From positions 3,479 through 17,216 of the forward strand of contig DYOK01000032.1 in NCBI GenBank assembly GCA_020720565.1: a stretch of 13,738 nucleotides of DNA. Direction: 5' to 3'. Shown here in pieces: positions 7,667 to 13,738 of this stretch. Numbering within the stretch: position 1 is the first letter of the stretch; each line of letters opens with the position of its first letter. This DNA is from Acetofilamentum sp. Lineage in GTDB: Bacteria > Bacteroidota > Bacteroidia > Bacteroidales > JAFGXI01. Made by a program: the position numbers and the translations under genes. The notes under the pieces are model-generated. The model made no database searches. It worked only from the letters and a program-made list of their open reading frames with translations, and was not told the DNA's origin.

Positions 7667-7826
7667 TACCAAATACATTTTCAAATGATTGATAATTATA
7701 ATGAGTTATATTTTTATTTTTTATAGCAAAATTTCTTTGTATAGTGGGCACTATATGAATAAATTTTAATGAAGAGAAAGGTAAATCGAGGCGTTTTATA
7801 TCTATCATTTGAAAGTGTTTTGGGCA
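7667..7826. repeat. 160-bp imperfect foldback element, MITE-like
   Basis: The ends are inverted repeats: 7667-7694 against 7799-7826 match at 23 of 28 positions when one is reverse-complemented, including an 11-base uninterrupted block TTTCAAATGAT. The centre (7728-7767) is itself a palindrome with nearly the same symmetry axis, so the whole interval can fold into one long hairpin with a loose AT-rich middle. TTA flanks both sides (7664-7666 and 7827-7829), a possible 3-base target duplication, though TTA is frequent here. No open reading frame lies inside. It could be a miniature inverted-repeat element or a decayed intergenic palindrome; a second copy was not seen in the window. Confidence 0.55.
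7728..7767. repeat. Hairpin core of the foldback element
   Basis: Two 19-base arms (7728-7746 and 7749-7767) match at 16 of 19 positions around a GG centre. The innermost TATAGTG/CACTATA pair (7740-7755) is perfect. No T-tract follows on either strand, so it is not an obvious rho-independent terminator. Confidence 0.6.
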
Positions 7827-7841
7827 TTAGTGTTTTTTTGC

Positions 7842-7949
7842 TCAGAAATAAAGATTGATGACGTCATGTGCGTGTTTTAAGCCAGTATGTTGATTAGCTT
7901 GATCCCATATTCCTTTCAGTTCGATTTGTTTTGGGTCTATATTTCCCAT
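7842..7949 (-). CDS. Possible 35-residue small ORF
   Basis: On the minus strand an ATG opens a 35-codon frame, MGNIDPKQIELKGIWDQANQ..., ending VINLYF and TGA just outside the foldback element. Composition is protein-like rather than AT-junk (mixed charged, aromatic and aliphatic residues, no low complexity). No promoter box or homologue is known to me. It may be a small gene, the surviving start of a longer gene interrupted by the foldback element, or chance. It contains a 10-base palindrome ATGACGTCAT (7858-7867). Confidence 0.25.
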   Translation of the reverse strand: MGNIDPKQIELKGIWDQANQHTGLKHAHDVINLYF

Positions 7950-8018
7950 GTTTTTTATTCATAAATTTATTATTCTTAATTCATATTTCAAAAAAGGTGC
8001 AGATGTATAAGTATTTAT

Positions 8019-8026
8019 TAACTTTG
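8019..8026 (+). promoter_or_regulatory. -7 box TAACTTTG for the APS reductase gene
   Basis: An exact TAnnTTTG match 17 bases before the ATG at 8044. It rules out an in-frame GTG at 8026 as the start, because that codon begins on the last base of the box. The predicted leader is about ten bases. No -33 TTG is evident. Confidence 0.6.
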
Positions 8027-8043
8027 TGTTTCAAATAAAAAAG

Positions 8044-8697
8044 ATGACATTCGAGCACATTCAAAACCAAATATTGGAATTTAATTCTTTGGGAAAGAGG
8101 ATGTTTGTAACTTCTTCGTTTCAAACGCACAGCGTTGTGCTGTTACATGTTCTGAGTCGAATCGACCCATCTATTCCTGTGTTTTTTGTCAATACTGGGT
8201 TTCTATTCCCCGAAACCATTCGTTATAAAAATACAATTGCTCAAGAATTTGGGATTAATATCATCGAAATACAATCGGCATTACCTAAAAGTCAACAAAT
8301 TGACAGAGCAGGCGATTTGCTGTTTGCCTCTGACCCCGATTATTGTTGTTATCTAAATAAAGTTCAACCACTCGAACCCATAATTGCCGAACACGATGTT
8401 TGGATTAATGGTGTAAGAGCCGACCAAACCGAAGTGAGAAAGGCTATGAAAACCATCGAACAATCAAAATTTGGAACGCTCCGCTACCATCCGATGCTCG
8501 ATTGGTCGAAAAAAGAAATTTTTCAGTACATTAAAGCATACAATTTACCCAGGCATCCGCTCGACGATAGTGGTTATATGAGTATAGGTTGCGAGCCTTG
8601 TACACGTAAAATGGTTTTAGGCGACGAACGAAGTGCGCGTTGGTATGGACTTAATAAAACAGAGTGTGGGTTAAATACCGAATTGGTTAAAAAATAA
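8044..8697 (+). CDS. cysH: Phosphoadenylyl/adenylyl-sulfate reductase, iron-sulfur (APS) type
   Basis: An assimilatory sulfate-activation enzyme that reduces APS (or PAPS) to sulfite with thioredoxin or glutathione as donor, in the cytosol. The chosen start, ATG 8044, gives 217 residues. Motifs are the nucleotide-binding loop TSSFQTHSVVLLH (23-35), the NTGFLFPET segment (50-58), GVRADQT (123-129), and the C-terminal KTECGL with the catalytic C208. C101-C102 and C183-x-x-C186 are the two cysteine pairs that bind a [4Fe-4S] cluster, absent from E. coli-type PAPS reductase; this favours the APS-using, EC 1.8.4.10 branch. ATP sulfurylase and sulfite reductase genes, usual neighbours, are not in the window. 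It has its own promoter box. The family call is firm; APS versus PAPS preference is inferred from the cluster. Confidence 0.9.
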   Translation: MTFEHIQNQILEFNSLGKRMFVTSSFQTHSVVLLHVLSRIDPSIPVFFVNTGFLFPETIRYKNTIAQEFGINIIEIQSALPKSQQIDRAGDLLFASDPDYCCYLNKVQPLEPIIAEHDVWINGVRADQTEVRKAMKTIEQSKFGTLRYHPMLDWSKKEIFQYIKAYNLPRHPLDDSGYMSIGCEPCTRKMVLGDERSARWYGLNKTECGLNTELVKK

Positions 8698-8735
8698 TTA
8701 TCAAAGAGACTATCGCTTGAAGGCTGACTTTAAAC

Positions 8736-8761
8736 AATTAAGAATTAATGATTAAAATTAA
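8736..8761. repeat. Degenerate AATTA-type short repeats
   Basis: Four near-tandem AATTA/ATTA units with 2-3 base spacers lie in the gap between cysH and the SDR gene. This is the same style of AT-rich spacer repeat as at the window start. Confidence 0.4.
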
Positions 8762-8789
8762 ATATTTAAGATGTACAAACTACTCTCTT

Positions 8790-8810
8790 CCCCCTTTGTG
8801 GGTTAGGGGG
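8790..8810. repeat. CCCCC...GGGGG intergenic hairpin
   Basis: CCCCC (8790-8794) and GGGGG (8806-8810) can pair as a 5-bp GC stem around an 11-base loop containing TTTGTGGGTTA. It stands out strongly in AT-rich surroundings. As I recall, near-identical C5/G5 elements are dispersed in many Bacteroidota genomes. It lacks a T-tract, so it is more likely a repeated element or RNA-stabilising hairpin than a terminator. Confidence 0.5.
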
Positions 8811-8824
8811 CTAATAATAAACAC

Positions 8825-9745
8825 ATGAAAATTTTAATTACGGGTGGTGCCGGATATATTGGGACAGAATTGGTTAAGGCATTGAATCAGAATTCTAGTG
8901 TTGACGAAATAGTTGTTTACGATAATCTTTGGAAAGACCACTATAACTTATTTACACATTCAGGAATCAGTAGGGGGAAAGTCCAATTTGTGAAAGGCGA
9001 GTTGCTCGATTCTCGAAAACTAGGGCAAGCATTGCAAGGTGTTGATATGGTATATCATTTGGCGGCACATGTCGACTCTAAACTAATTAATGCCAATCAT
9101 CATTTGTATGAGCAAATCAACAACTGGGGTACGGCCGAATTATCGTATGCCATCGAAAAATCGACTGTTAAAACTATTGTAAATGCTAGCACTATTGCCG
9201 TATACGGACATAATGACCAAATGGTAGAAGATGCAGCTCTGGTTAATCCCAAAACGTTTTATGGGTCTTCGAAATTACGTGGCGAAGCCTACTTGAACCG
9301 TTTGTCAGATGCACATAAGGTTTATAACCTAAGAATTGGGAATGCGTACGGTTATGGTACTTCGCTGAGGATGGATAGCTTTATCAATCAATTTGTATTC
9401 AGTGCAGCATTTGAGAATCGAATCAAGATTTTAGGCAAAGGCGACCAAGTTAGACCAATTATTCACATACAAAGTTTGATAGAAGTGCTTTGTAGCTTAA
9501 TCGACACCAAACTCGACTCTGGAACCTATCATGCAGTGGAGCAAAATGTGAGTGTGCTCGATGTGGCTGATGTGTTGAAGCAAATTTTGCCCGACATGGA
9601 AATGCTGTTTGTAAGTCAACACCTCGATTTAAGAAACATCAGTGTGCAGCCCAATTCCAAACTAAACACGTCAATTAAACATGACAGAACCAATTTAAAA
9701 ACTCAGTTAGCTGAATTTTTAGAAAGATTGTTTCACTCGAAATAA
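8825..9745 (+). CDS. NAD-dependent epimerase/dehydratase (extended SDR)
   Basis: A cytosolic sugar-nucleotide or similar epimerase, dehydratase or reductase of the extended short-chain dehydrogenase family, 306 residues. The NAD-binding Rossmann loop GGAGYIG is at 7-13, with the acidic ribose-binding residue D33 (VYDNLW). HLAAHVDS (78-85), the catalytic NASTIAVYG region (120-128), and Y146-x-x-x-K150 follow, with RPIIHIQSLIEVL in the C-terminal half. It resembles UDP-glucose 4-epimerase and CDP-sugar reductases equally well, so the substrate is not assigned. It begins 127 bases after cysH, with a GC hairpin in the gap, and no promoter consensus is seen. What appears to be the stub of a second SDR lies downstream, which hints at a former nucleotide-sugar or surface-polysaccharide cluster. 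Confidence 0.88.
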   Translation: MKILITGGAGYIGTELVKALNQNSSVDEIVVYDNLWKDHYNLFTHSGISRGKVQFVKGELLDSRKLGQALQGVDMVYHLAAHVDSKLINANHHLYEQINNWGTAELSYAIEKSTVKTIVNASTIAVYGHNDQMVEDAALVNPKTFYGSSKLRGEAYLNRLSDAHKVYNLRIGNAYGYGTSLRMDSFINQFVFSAAFENRIKILGKGDQVRPIIHIQSLIEVLCSLIDTKLDSGTYHAVEQNVSVLDVADVLKQILPDMEMLFVSQHLDLRNISVQPNSKLNTSIKHDRTNLKTQLAEFLERLFHSK

Positions 9746-9753
9746 GGTCTTCG

Positions 9754-9770
9754 ATCTATTTATAGATTTT
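9754..9770 (+). terminator. Weak hairpin after the SDR gene
   Basis: A perfect 6-base inverted repeat, ATCTAT/ATAGAT with a two-base centre, starts 8 bases after the SDR stop and runs into TTTT. The stem is mostly A-T, so termination would be weak. Confidence 0.3.
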
Positions 9771-9928
9771 GTAACGGACAATTTATCAATATATTAGGTT
9801 ATAACACAAGACATTAGATTATTCAAAATACTTATAATTAGTGATTAGTTACCCAATATAATGATAATACGCTTTAAAACAAGGTTTTAAGTAATGTATT
9901 GAAAATAATAATTAAGAAAAATAAAAAT

Positions 9929-10005
9929 ATGAAAACAATAATTTTAACCGGATTTTAGGAATTCGCAGTGTTCTTACAAAAAAATTGTATCTAGTATTAA
10001 AATAA
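9929..10005 (+). pseudogene. Possible frameshifted 5' stub of an SDR gene
   Basis: An ATG after a typical AT-rich leader reads MKTIILTGF and then hits TAG. Shifting frame at that point (continuing from 9955) reads LGIRSVLTKKLYLVLK. Together they resemble the opening strand, glycine-rich turn and first helix of a Rossmann NAD-binding domain (MKTIILTGxxGxxGSxLTKKL). One missing base near 9955 plus loss of a glycine would explain it, and everything after about residue 26 is gone. The MNT gene begins 10 bases later. The match is short, so coincidence is possible. Confidence 0.3.
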
Positions 10006-10014
10006 GGAACATGT

Positions 10015-10371
10015 ATGAAACCGGAAAATATTTACATTAAGCAATTGACCGAAAGTTTAAAAACAATAAATCCTTACATGGTTTTATTGTTCGGCTCGTA
10101 TGCATACGGAACGCCAAACAAGGATAGTGATATTGATGTGTTGGTTGTAACAAATGACAATTTTATGCCGAAAAATTACGATGAACGTGTTAATTTGCAA
10201 TTAGCTGTAAGCAGTCATATTTTTGAATTAGCAAAGCAAGTTCCTATCGATTTGATAGTTTATACAATTCCTATGTATAAAAAATTTATTGAACAGAACA
10301 GTAATTTTGCTCACGAAATAACTACTAAAGGGAAAATACTTTATGAAAGATTCGACACAACAGTGGCTTAA
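10015..10371 (+). CDS. MNT-type minimal nucleotidyltransferase (antitoxin of HEPN/MNT pair)
   Basis: A 118-residue member of the DNA polymerase beta-like nucleotidyltransferase family. The signature is intact: G27-S28 and D39-x-D41 (LFGSYAYGTPNKDSDIDVLV), and the third metal-binding acid is D79 in VPIDLIVYT. In characterised HEPN/MNT pairs the MNT protein neutralises the HEPN partner, in MntA/HepT by adding AMP to a tyrosine. Its 3' end overlaps the HEPN gene by 29 bases in another frame, the classic arrangement for tight coupling. The complete catalytic set suggests an active enzyme. It starts 269 bases after the SDR gene; no TAnnTTTG box is seen immediately upstream. Confidence 0.88.
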   Translation: MKPENIYIKQLTESLKTINPYMVLLFGSYAYGTPNKDSDIDVLVVTNDNFMPKNYDERVNLQLAVSSHIFELAKQVPIDLIVYTIPMYKKFIEQNSNFAHEITTKGKILYERFDTTVA

Positions 10372-10735
10372 TTTTGCAGAAACAGATTTACGGACTTGCG
10401 AAAAATTATTAGACGATGTATTTCTTACAAACGTTGTTGCTTTTCATTCACAACAAATTATTGAGAAATGTTTTAAAGCAATAATAGAAGAGCACGGCTT
10501 GCAACTCCCACGTATTCATTCATTAACAAGATTATTTGGCGTAATACAAAATAAAGTATCTTTTACTGTCGATAGTTTAATGCTACAAAAAACGGATACC
10601 GTTTACACAACTTCACGTTATCCCAGTGATTTAGGTTTAATGCCGGATGGTAAACCAACAAAAGAACTTGCCGAACAGTTGTATGAATTTGCCAAATACA
10701 TCTACGAAAAAACACTTAAAATGCTTGTTGATTAA
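10343..10735 (+). CDS. HEPN-domain protein (toxin partner of MNT)
   Basis: A 130-residue all-helical HEPN protein (PF05168-like). The helix pattern is clear: FAETDLRTCEKLL (11-23), VVAFHSQQIIEKCFKAIIEEHG (31-52), PRIHSLTRLF (56-65) and a final long helix 105-128, with the RYPSD motif at 92-96. HEPN toxins of such pairs are usually ribonucleases using an R-x4-6-H motif; I cannot find that spacing here, and only RIH (57-59) is close. This subgroup may act differently or be inactive. Its start at 10343 lies inside the MNT gene. The lipoprotein gene begins 17 bases after its stop, so the three may share a transcript. Confidence 0.85.
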   Translation: MKDSTQQWLNFAETDLRTCEKLLDDVFLTNVVAFHSQQIIEKCFKAIIEEHGLQLPRIHSLTRLFGVIQNKVSFTVDSLMLQKTDTVYTTSRYPSDLGLMPDGKPTKELAEQLYEFAKYIYEKTLKMLVD

Positions 10736-10752
10736 GTTGCAAAACTCGACAT

Positions 10753-11559
10753 ATGAAAACAAATCGATTGATAATTATTGCCTCTATTTTGCTCGTAATG
10801 CTGGCTTGTAAAGTGCCGCATCACAAAATACTGTCAGAAGAACAGAACAATGCAATCCAAAAACCGGAAGGAAGCACCAGCGAAAATGCACTCGACTGGA
10901 AAGGTGTGTACGAAGGGGTTTTTCCATGTGCCGACTGCGAAGGCATCAAAACTAAAATTGAATTGCTCGATCATATGAATTGCACCTTGCAAAGTCAATA
11001 CTTGGGTAAAGACCCGAAAGTATATACACAGAAAGGTACTTTTTTGTGGGATAACACTGGACAAGTCATTACAATTATTTGGAACGATTCTTTCGGTACT
11101 AAAGAAATGTACTTTGTAGGCGAAAACACATTAAGCAAATTGGATGCTAATGGACAAAAGATTAATGGGGATTTATCTCACCTGTATGTATTAAAAAAAG
11201 CTTTGCTCGTCGAACCAATTGTAGAAAAATATTGGAAATTGATTGAATTTAATGGTTCGCCTGTCCATATGTCGCCAAATCAGAACAAAGAAGCTTATTT
11301 TATACTAAAATCGGATAAAAATGCGATAAAAGGTTTTTCGGGTTGTAATCAATTTGGGGGAACTTATCAAATTTTGCCAATGAATCGAATCGTTTTTACG
11401 GGCGTGGCTTCCACCATGATGGCTTGTCCTAATGTAGACGAAACTTGGGTGGCGACGGTATTTCATAAAGCCGACTCATACCAATTGAATAACGATACTT
11501 TGAGTCTAAGTAAATCTAAGATGGGCCCAATGGCCAAATTTGTTGCAGTATATTTTTAA
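10753..11559 (+). CDS. Lipoprotein with NlpE-like and META (HslJ-like) domains
   Basis: An envelope lipoprotein of 268 residues. A lipobox V-M-L-A-C places the lipidated cysteine at 19. The first domain (about 46-150) is NlpE N-terminal-like: DWKGVYEGVFPCADCEGIKTKIEL, with the C59-x-x-C62 pair that in E. coli NlpE is tied to copper and disulfide sensing. The second (about 156-268) is a META domain with GCNQFGGTY (197-205) and TMMACP (221-226), as in HslJ. Fusions of these two are known in Bacteroidota. The likely role is envelope-stress or metal tolerance, but no adjacent Cpx-like system supports it. It is 17 bases from HEPN upstream and 17 from the channel gene downstream, so a lipoprotein-channel operon is probable. 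Confidence 0.87.
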   Translation: MKTNRLIIIASILLVMLACKVPHHKILSEEQNNAIQKPEGSTSENALDWKGVYEGVFPCADCEGIKTKIELLDHMNCTLQSQYLGKDPKVYTQKGTFLWDNTGQVITIIWNDSFGTKEMYFVGENTLSKLDANGQKINGDLSHLYVLKKALLVEPIVEKYWKLIEFNGSPVHMSPNQNKEAYFILKSDKNAIKGFSGCNQFGGTYQILPMNRIVFTGVASTMMACPNVDETWVATVFHKADSYQLNNDTLSLSKSKMGPMAKFVAVYF

Positions 11560-11576
11560 ATAACAATATCAATATT

Positions 11577-13469
11577 ATGAAACCCACTTTTTCACAAAAA
11601 CTTAAGTACCGATTCGATAACTTTATGTCGAAAGGAACCATTGCATTAATTGTGGGATTGTTTTCTATTTCTTTGATTATCATTGTTGTAGGAACGATTG
11701 TCTTAACCGCTTTTTCGATACAACCGGCCGATGGCGATGCCATGGGTTTTTTCGAAGCCTTTTGGCAAACCCTTATGCGAACACTCGATTCGGGTGCTGT
11801 GGGTGCCGATCAAGGATGGACATATCGAGCTATTATGTTTACCGTAACCTTGGGCGGGATCTTTATTCTGAGTGCTTTGATAGGTGTACTCAATAGCGGC
11901 TTGGAATCTAAACTCGACAGCTTGCGAAAGGGAAAATCGATGGTTATCGAGTCGAATCATACCATTATTATTGGATGGTCAAAAAAAGTATTTACCATTG
12001 TAAGTGAACTGGCCGAAGCCAACGCCAATTTGAAAAATTCGAGTATTGTGATTTTGGGTGATAAAGACAAAGTCGAAATGGAAGAGGAAATTCGTGAGAA
12101 TGTACCTGACCTTAAAACTACACGAGTCGTTTGCAGAAGTGGTAAGTCAATATCGATGAAAGATTTAGCCATATTAAATCCATTCGAAGCAAAATCGATT
12201 ATTGTTATTTCGCCCGAAAAAGACGACCCGGATGCCGACGTTATTAAAACAGTTCTGGCTTTGACCAATAATCCCAATAGGCCGGATAAAAAATTGCATA
12301 TTGTTGCCGAGATTAACAATGTTAAAAATGCCAGTGTTTGCCTAATGGTGGGCAAAGATGAAATTGAAGTCGTGCTATCATCTGAGATTATTTCAAAAAT
12401 TACGGCTCAAACCTGTCGTCAGTCTGGACTGTCATTAGTTTATATGGATTTGATGGTGTACGAAGGCGACGAGATTTATTTCCAAAATCAATCCGAATTG
12501 GTCGGAAAATCATACGGCGATGCCCTTTCGATGTACGATAATTCGAGTTTAATCGGTATTCAAAAATTGAATGGAAATACCATTATAAACCCCAAGTCTG
12601 AGACCATAATCGAGAAAGAAGATCAGTTGATTTGCATTTCTCAAGATGATGATACCATCAAGCTTAACGGTAAAAAATCACAAATCGACTCATCAGTTTT
12701 TACAAATCAACCGAATCAGAAAACTCAAATCGAAAAAACCTTGATTTTGGGGTGGAACAAAAGAGGGGTTACCATTGTTCACGAACTGGATGCCTATGTT
12801 TCGGAAGGTTCCGAAATAACGATAATGGCTCAAATAGACCAAATTGAAACGATACTGCAAGATGAGTTTAAGTCGCTAAAAAATCATTCGATTCAGATAC
12901 TGAACCAAGATACAACCGATCGCGATGTGCTCGAAAGTATTAATCTAATGCAATTTAACCACATTATTTTGTTAAGTTATTCGAGCGAAATGCCTGCCGA
13001 AGAAGCCGACTCTATTACCCTGATTACTTTATTGCACTTGCGCGATATCAGCGAGAAATTAGGGGTCGATATGTCGATTGTCAGCGAATTACTAATGGAC
13101 GAAAACAGAGCACTGGCCGAGGTAACCAATGCCGACGATTTTATTGTAAGCGAAAAGGTGATTAGTTTGTTGTTGACTCAAATCAGCGAGAAAAAAGAAC
13201 TTAGCCAAGTTTTTGCCGATATTTTTAATCCCGAAGGTTCAGAAATTTATATCAAACCGATGTCAGATTATATCGATGCAGGGCAAGAAATCGATTTTTA
13301 TACTGTAGTTGAAGCCGCACGACGAAGAAACGAGACCGCTATCGGTTTTCGATTGATGCAATTCGAACGAGATGCTTCGCAAAAGTATGGCGTTAAAATT
13401 AACCCACGAAAATCGGATAAAATTAAATTCTCACAAGACGACAAAATCATTGTTTTATCGGAAGGTTAA
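11577..13469 (+). CDS. CASTOR/POLLUX-type ion channel with tandem RCK-like domains
   Basis: A 630-residue membrane protein of the family that includes plant CASTOR/POLLUX (PF06241). TM1 is at about 21-47, a re-entrant pore loop at about 60-80 (AFWQTLMRTLDSGAVGADQG) and TM2 at about 84-108, then a cytosolic part with two Rossmann/RCK-like halves. The first opens at TIIIGWSKKVFTIVSEL (129-145) and the second at TLILGWNKRGVTIVHEL (388-404); each has the paired G-W and terminal E-L. The filter has no T-V-G-Y-G, so potassium selectivity is not implied; plant relatives conduct Ca2+ or K+ at the nuclear envelope. The C-terminal part (545-630) resembles a small TrkA-C-like domain. It follows the NlpE/META lipoprotein by 17 bases. 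The ion carried and the gating ligand are unknown. Confidence 0.88.
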   Translation: MKPTFSQKLKYRFDNFMSKGTIALIVGLFSISLIIIVVGTIVLTAFSIQPADGDAMGFFEAFWQTLMRTLDSGAVGADQGWTYRAIMFTVTLGGIFILSALIGVLNSGLESKLDSLRKGKSMVIESNHTIIIGWSKKVFTIVSELAEANANLKNSSIVILGDKDKVEMEEEIRENVPDLKTTRVVCRSGKSISMKDLAILNPFEAKSIIVISPEKDDPDADVIKTVLALTNNPNRPDKKLHIVAEINNVKNASVCLMVGKDEIEVVLSSEIISKITAQTCRQSGLSLVYMDLMVYEGDEIYFQNQSELVGKSYGDALSMYDNSSLIGIQKLNGNTIINPKSETIIEKEDQLICISQDDDTIKLNGKKSQIDSSVFTNQPNQKTQIEKTLILGWNKRGVTIVHELDAYVSEGSEITIMAQIDQIETILQDEFKSLKNHSIQILNQDTTDRDVLESINLMQFNHIILLSYSSEMPAEEADSITLITLLHLRDISEKLGVDMSIVSELLMDENRALAEVTNADDFIVSEKVISLLLTQISEKKELSQVFADIFNPEGSEIYIKPMSDYIDAGQEIDFYTVVEAARRRNETAIGFRLMQFERDASQKYGVKINPRKSDKIKFSQDDKIIVLSEG

Positions 13470-13599
13470 TCATGGCAACCCCACTGTTTTATTCAAATAT
13501 CATATTTCGGATATTTATCCAACGGAGTTTATGAACATCAAAAAAACTCTAATACTTATTTTTGGGGATAATTTGAATGTTGTATCGCTTCCTCATACT

Positions 13600-13621
13600 A
13601 ATTGACGAACGTCAGTTTTTT
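13600..13621 (+). terminator. Hairpin terminator candidate after the channel gene
   Basis: AATTGAC and GTCAGTT form a 7-bp stem with one T-G wobble around a GAAC loop, followed by a run of T. It lies 130 bases after the stop codon, and the intervening DNA shows no convincing gene. Confidence 0.45.
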
Positions 13622-13632
13622 ATTGACAACGT
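13601..13632 (+). repeat. Two near-identical ATTGAC(G)AACGT copies
   Basis: ATTGACGAACGT at 13601-13612 is repeated as ATTGACAACGT at 13622-13632, differing by one base deletion, 21 bases start to start. The first copy supplies part of the terminator hairpin. This could be a local duplication or a pair of protein sites before the next promoter. Confidence 0.35.
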
Positions 13633-13730
13633 TCTCCAAAAAACACTCATCTCAGAATCAGTTAAAAAAACGATTTATATGAGAGTTACCATTTATTATA
13701 ATAAACGACATCGAATAAAAAATAAAGTTA

Positions 13731-13738
13731 TATCTTTG
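13731..13738 (+). promoter_or_regulatory. -7 box TATCTTTG at window end
   Basis: An exact TAnnTTTG match on the last eight bases, pointing to a plus-strand gene beyond the window. No -33 TTG at standard spacing is visible. Confidence 0.35.

Noticed and set aside
7858..7867. Perfect palindrome ATGACGTCAT
   Set aside because: A single 10-base palindrome without a partner site or promoter nearby; it also falls in the possible 35-codon ORF.
9872..9891. CTTTAAAAC/GTTTTAAG imperfect hairpin in the spacer before the MNT gene
   Set aside because: A bulged A-T stem with no T-tract and no position relative to a gene that would give it a role.
11957..12355. 132-codon open frame antisense to the channel gene
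   Set aside because: It mirrors the channel coding sequence, which has strong family motifs; the antisense peptide is low-complexity Ser/Leu/Thr-rich with no recognisable domain.
13372..13605. 77-codon frame across the end of the channel gene, with an internal ATG at 13530
   Set aside because: It starts inside the channel gene in another frame, the composition is not protein-like, and the internal 24-residue version has no supporting promoter or motif.

Overview
The window reads as chromosomal DNA of a free-living member of the Bacteroidota. The evidence is a secreted protease with a type IX secretion (T9SS) C-terminal sorting domain, several perfect or near-perfect TAnnTTTG promoter boxes, no Shine-Dalgarno signals, AT-rich spacers with AATTCAT-type short repeats, and heavy use of TCG serine codons in most genes. 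I cannot place it below phylum level. No tRNA, rRNA, CRISPR array or transposase is visible.

Layout. (1) 27-2181, plus strand: lumazine synthase (ribH) followed closely by a lipoprotein of the oligopeptide/dipeptide solute-binding family. (2) 2288-3869, plus strand: a 62-residue two-helix membrane protein, then a class 3-like aldehyde dehydrogenase starting at GTG. It converges with a minus-strand OmpR/PhoB-type response regulator (3874-4581), with only 4 bases between the stop codons. (3) 4705-6936, minus strand: a lysyl-endopeptidase-like exported protease, preceded 18 bases upstream by a freestanding NUMOD4/HNH/helix-turn-helix protein with codon use typical of highly expressed genes. (4) 7100-8043: an unrecognised exported protein (minus strand), then 431 bases of non-coding or little-coding DNA holding a 160-bp foldback element and a possible 35-codon ORF. 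(5) 8044-9745, plus strand: an iron-sulfur APS-reductase-type CysH and an extended SDR sugar epimerase/dehydratase. (6) 9746-13469, plus strand: a spacer with what looks like the frameshifted 5' stub of another SDR gene, an overlapping MNT/HEPN toxin-antitoxin pair, an NlpE+META two-domain lipoprotein, and a CASTOR/POLLUX-type ion channel with two RCK-like halves. A hairpin terminator candidate and a -7 box for the next gene close the window.

Most of this is metabolic and envelope housekeeping. There is no clear large new system. The points most worth a second look are the foldback element at 7667-7826, the HNH-family protein with its promoter and paired repeats, the HEPN/MNT pair sitting beside an SDR stub, and the protease that keeps the lysine-pocket aspartate but appears to lack the Trp/His pair known from Achromobacter protease I. 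Alignments to named proteins were made from memory, not by search.
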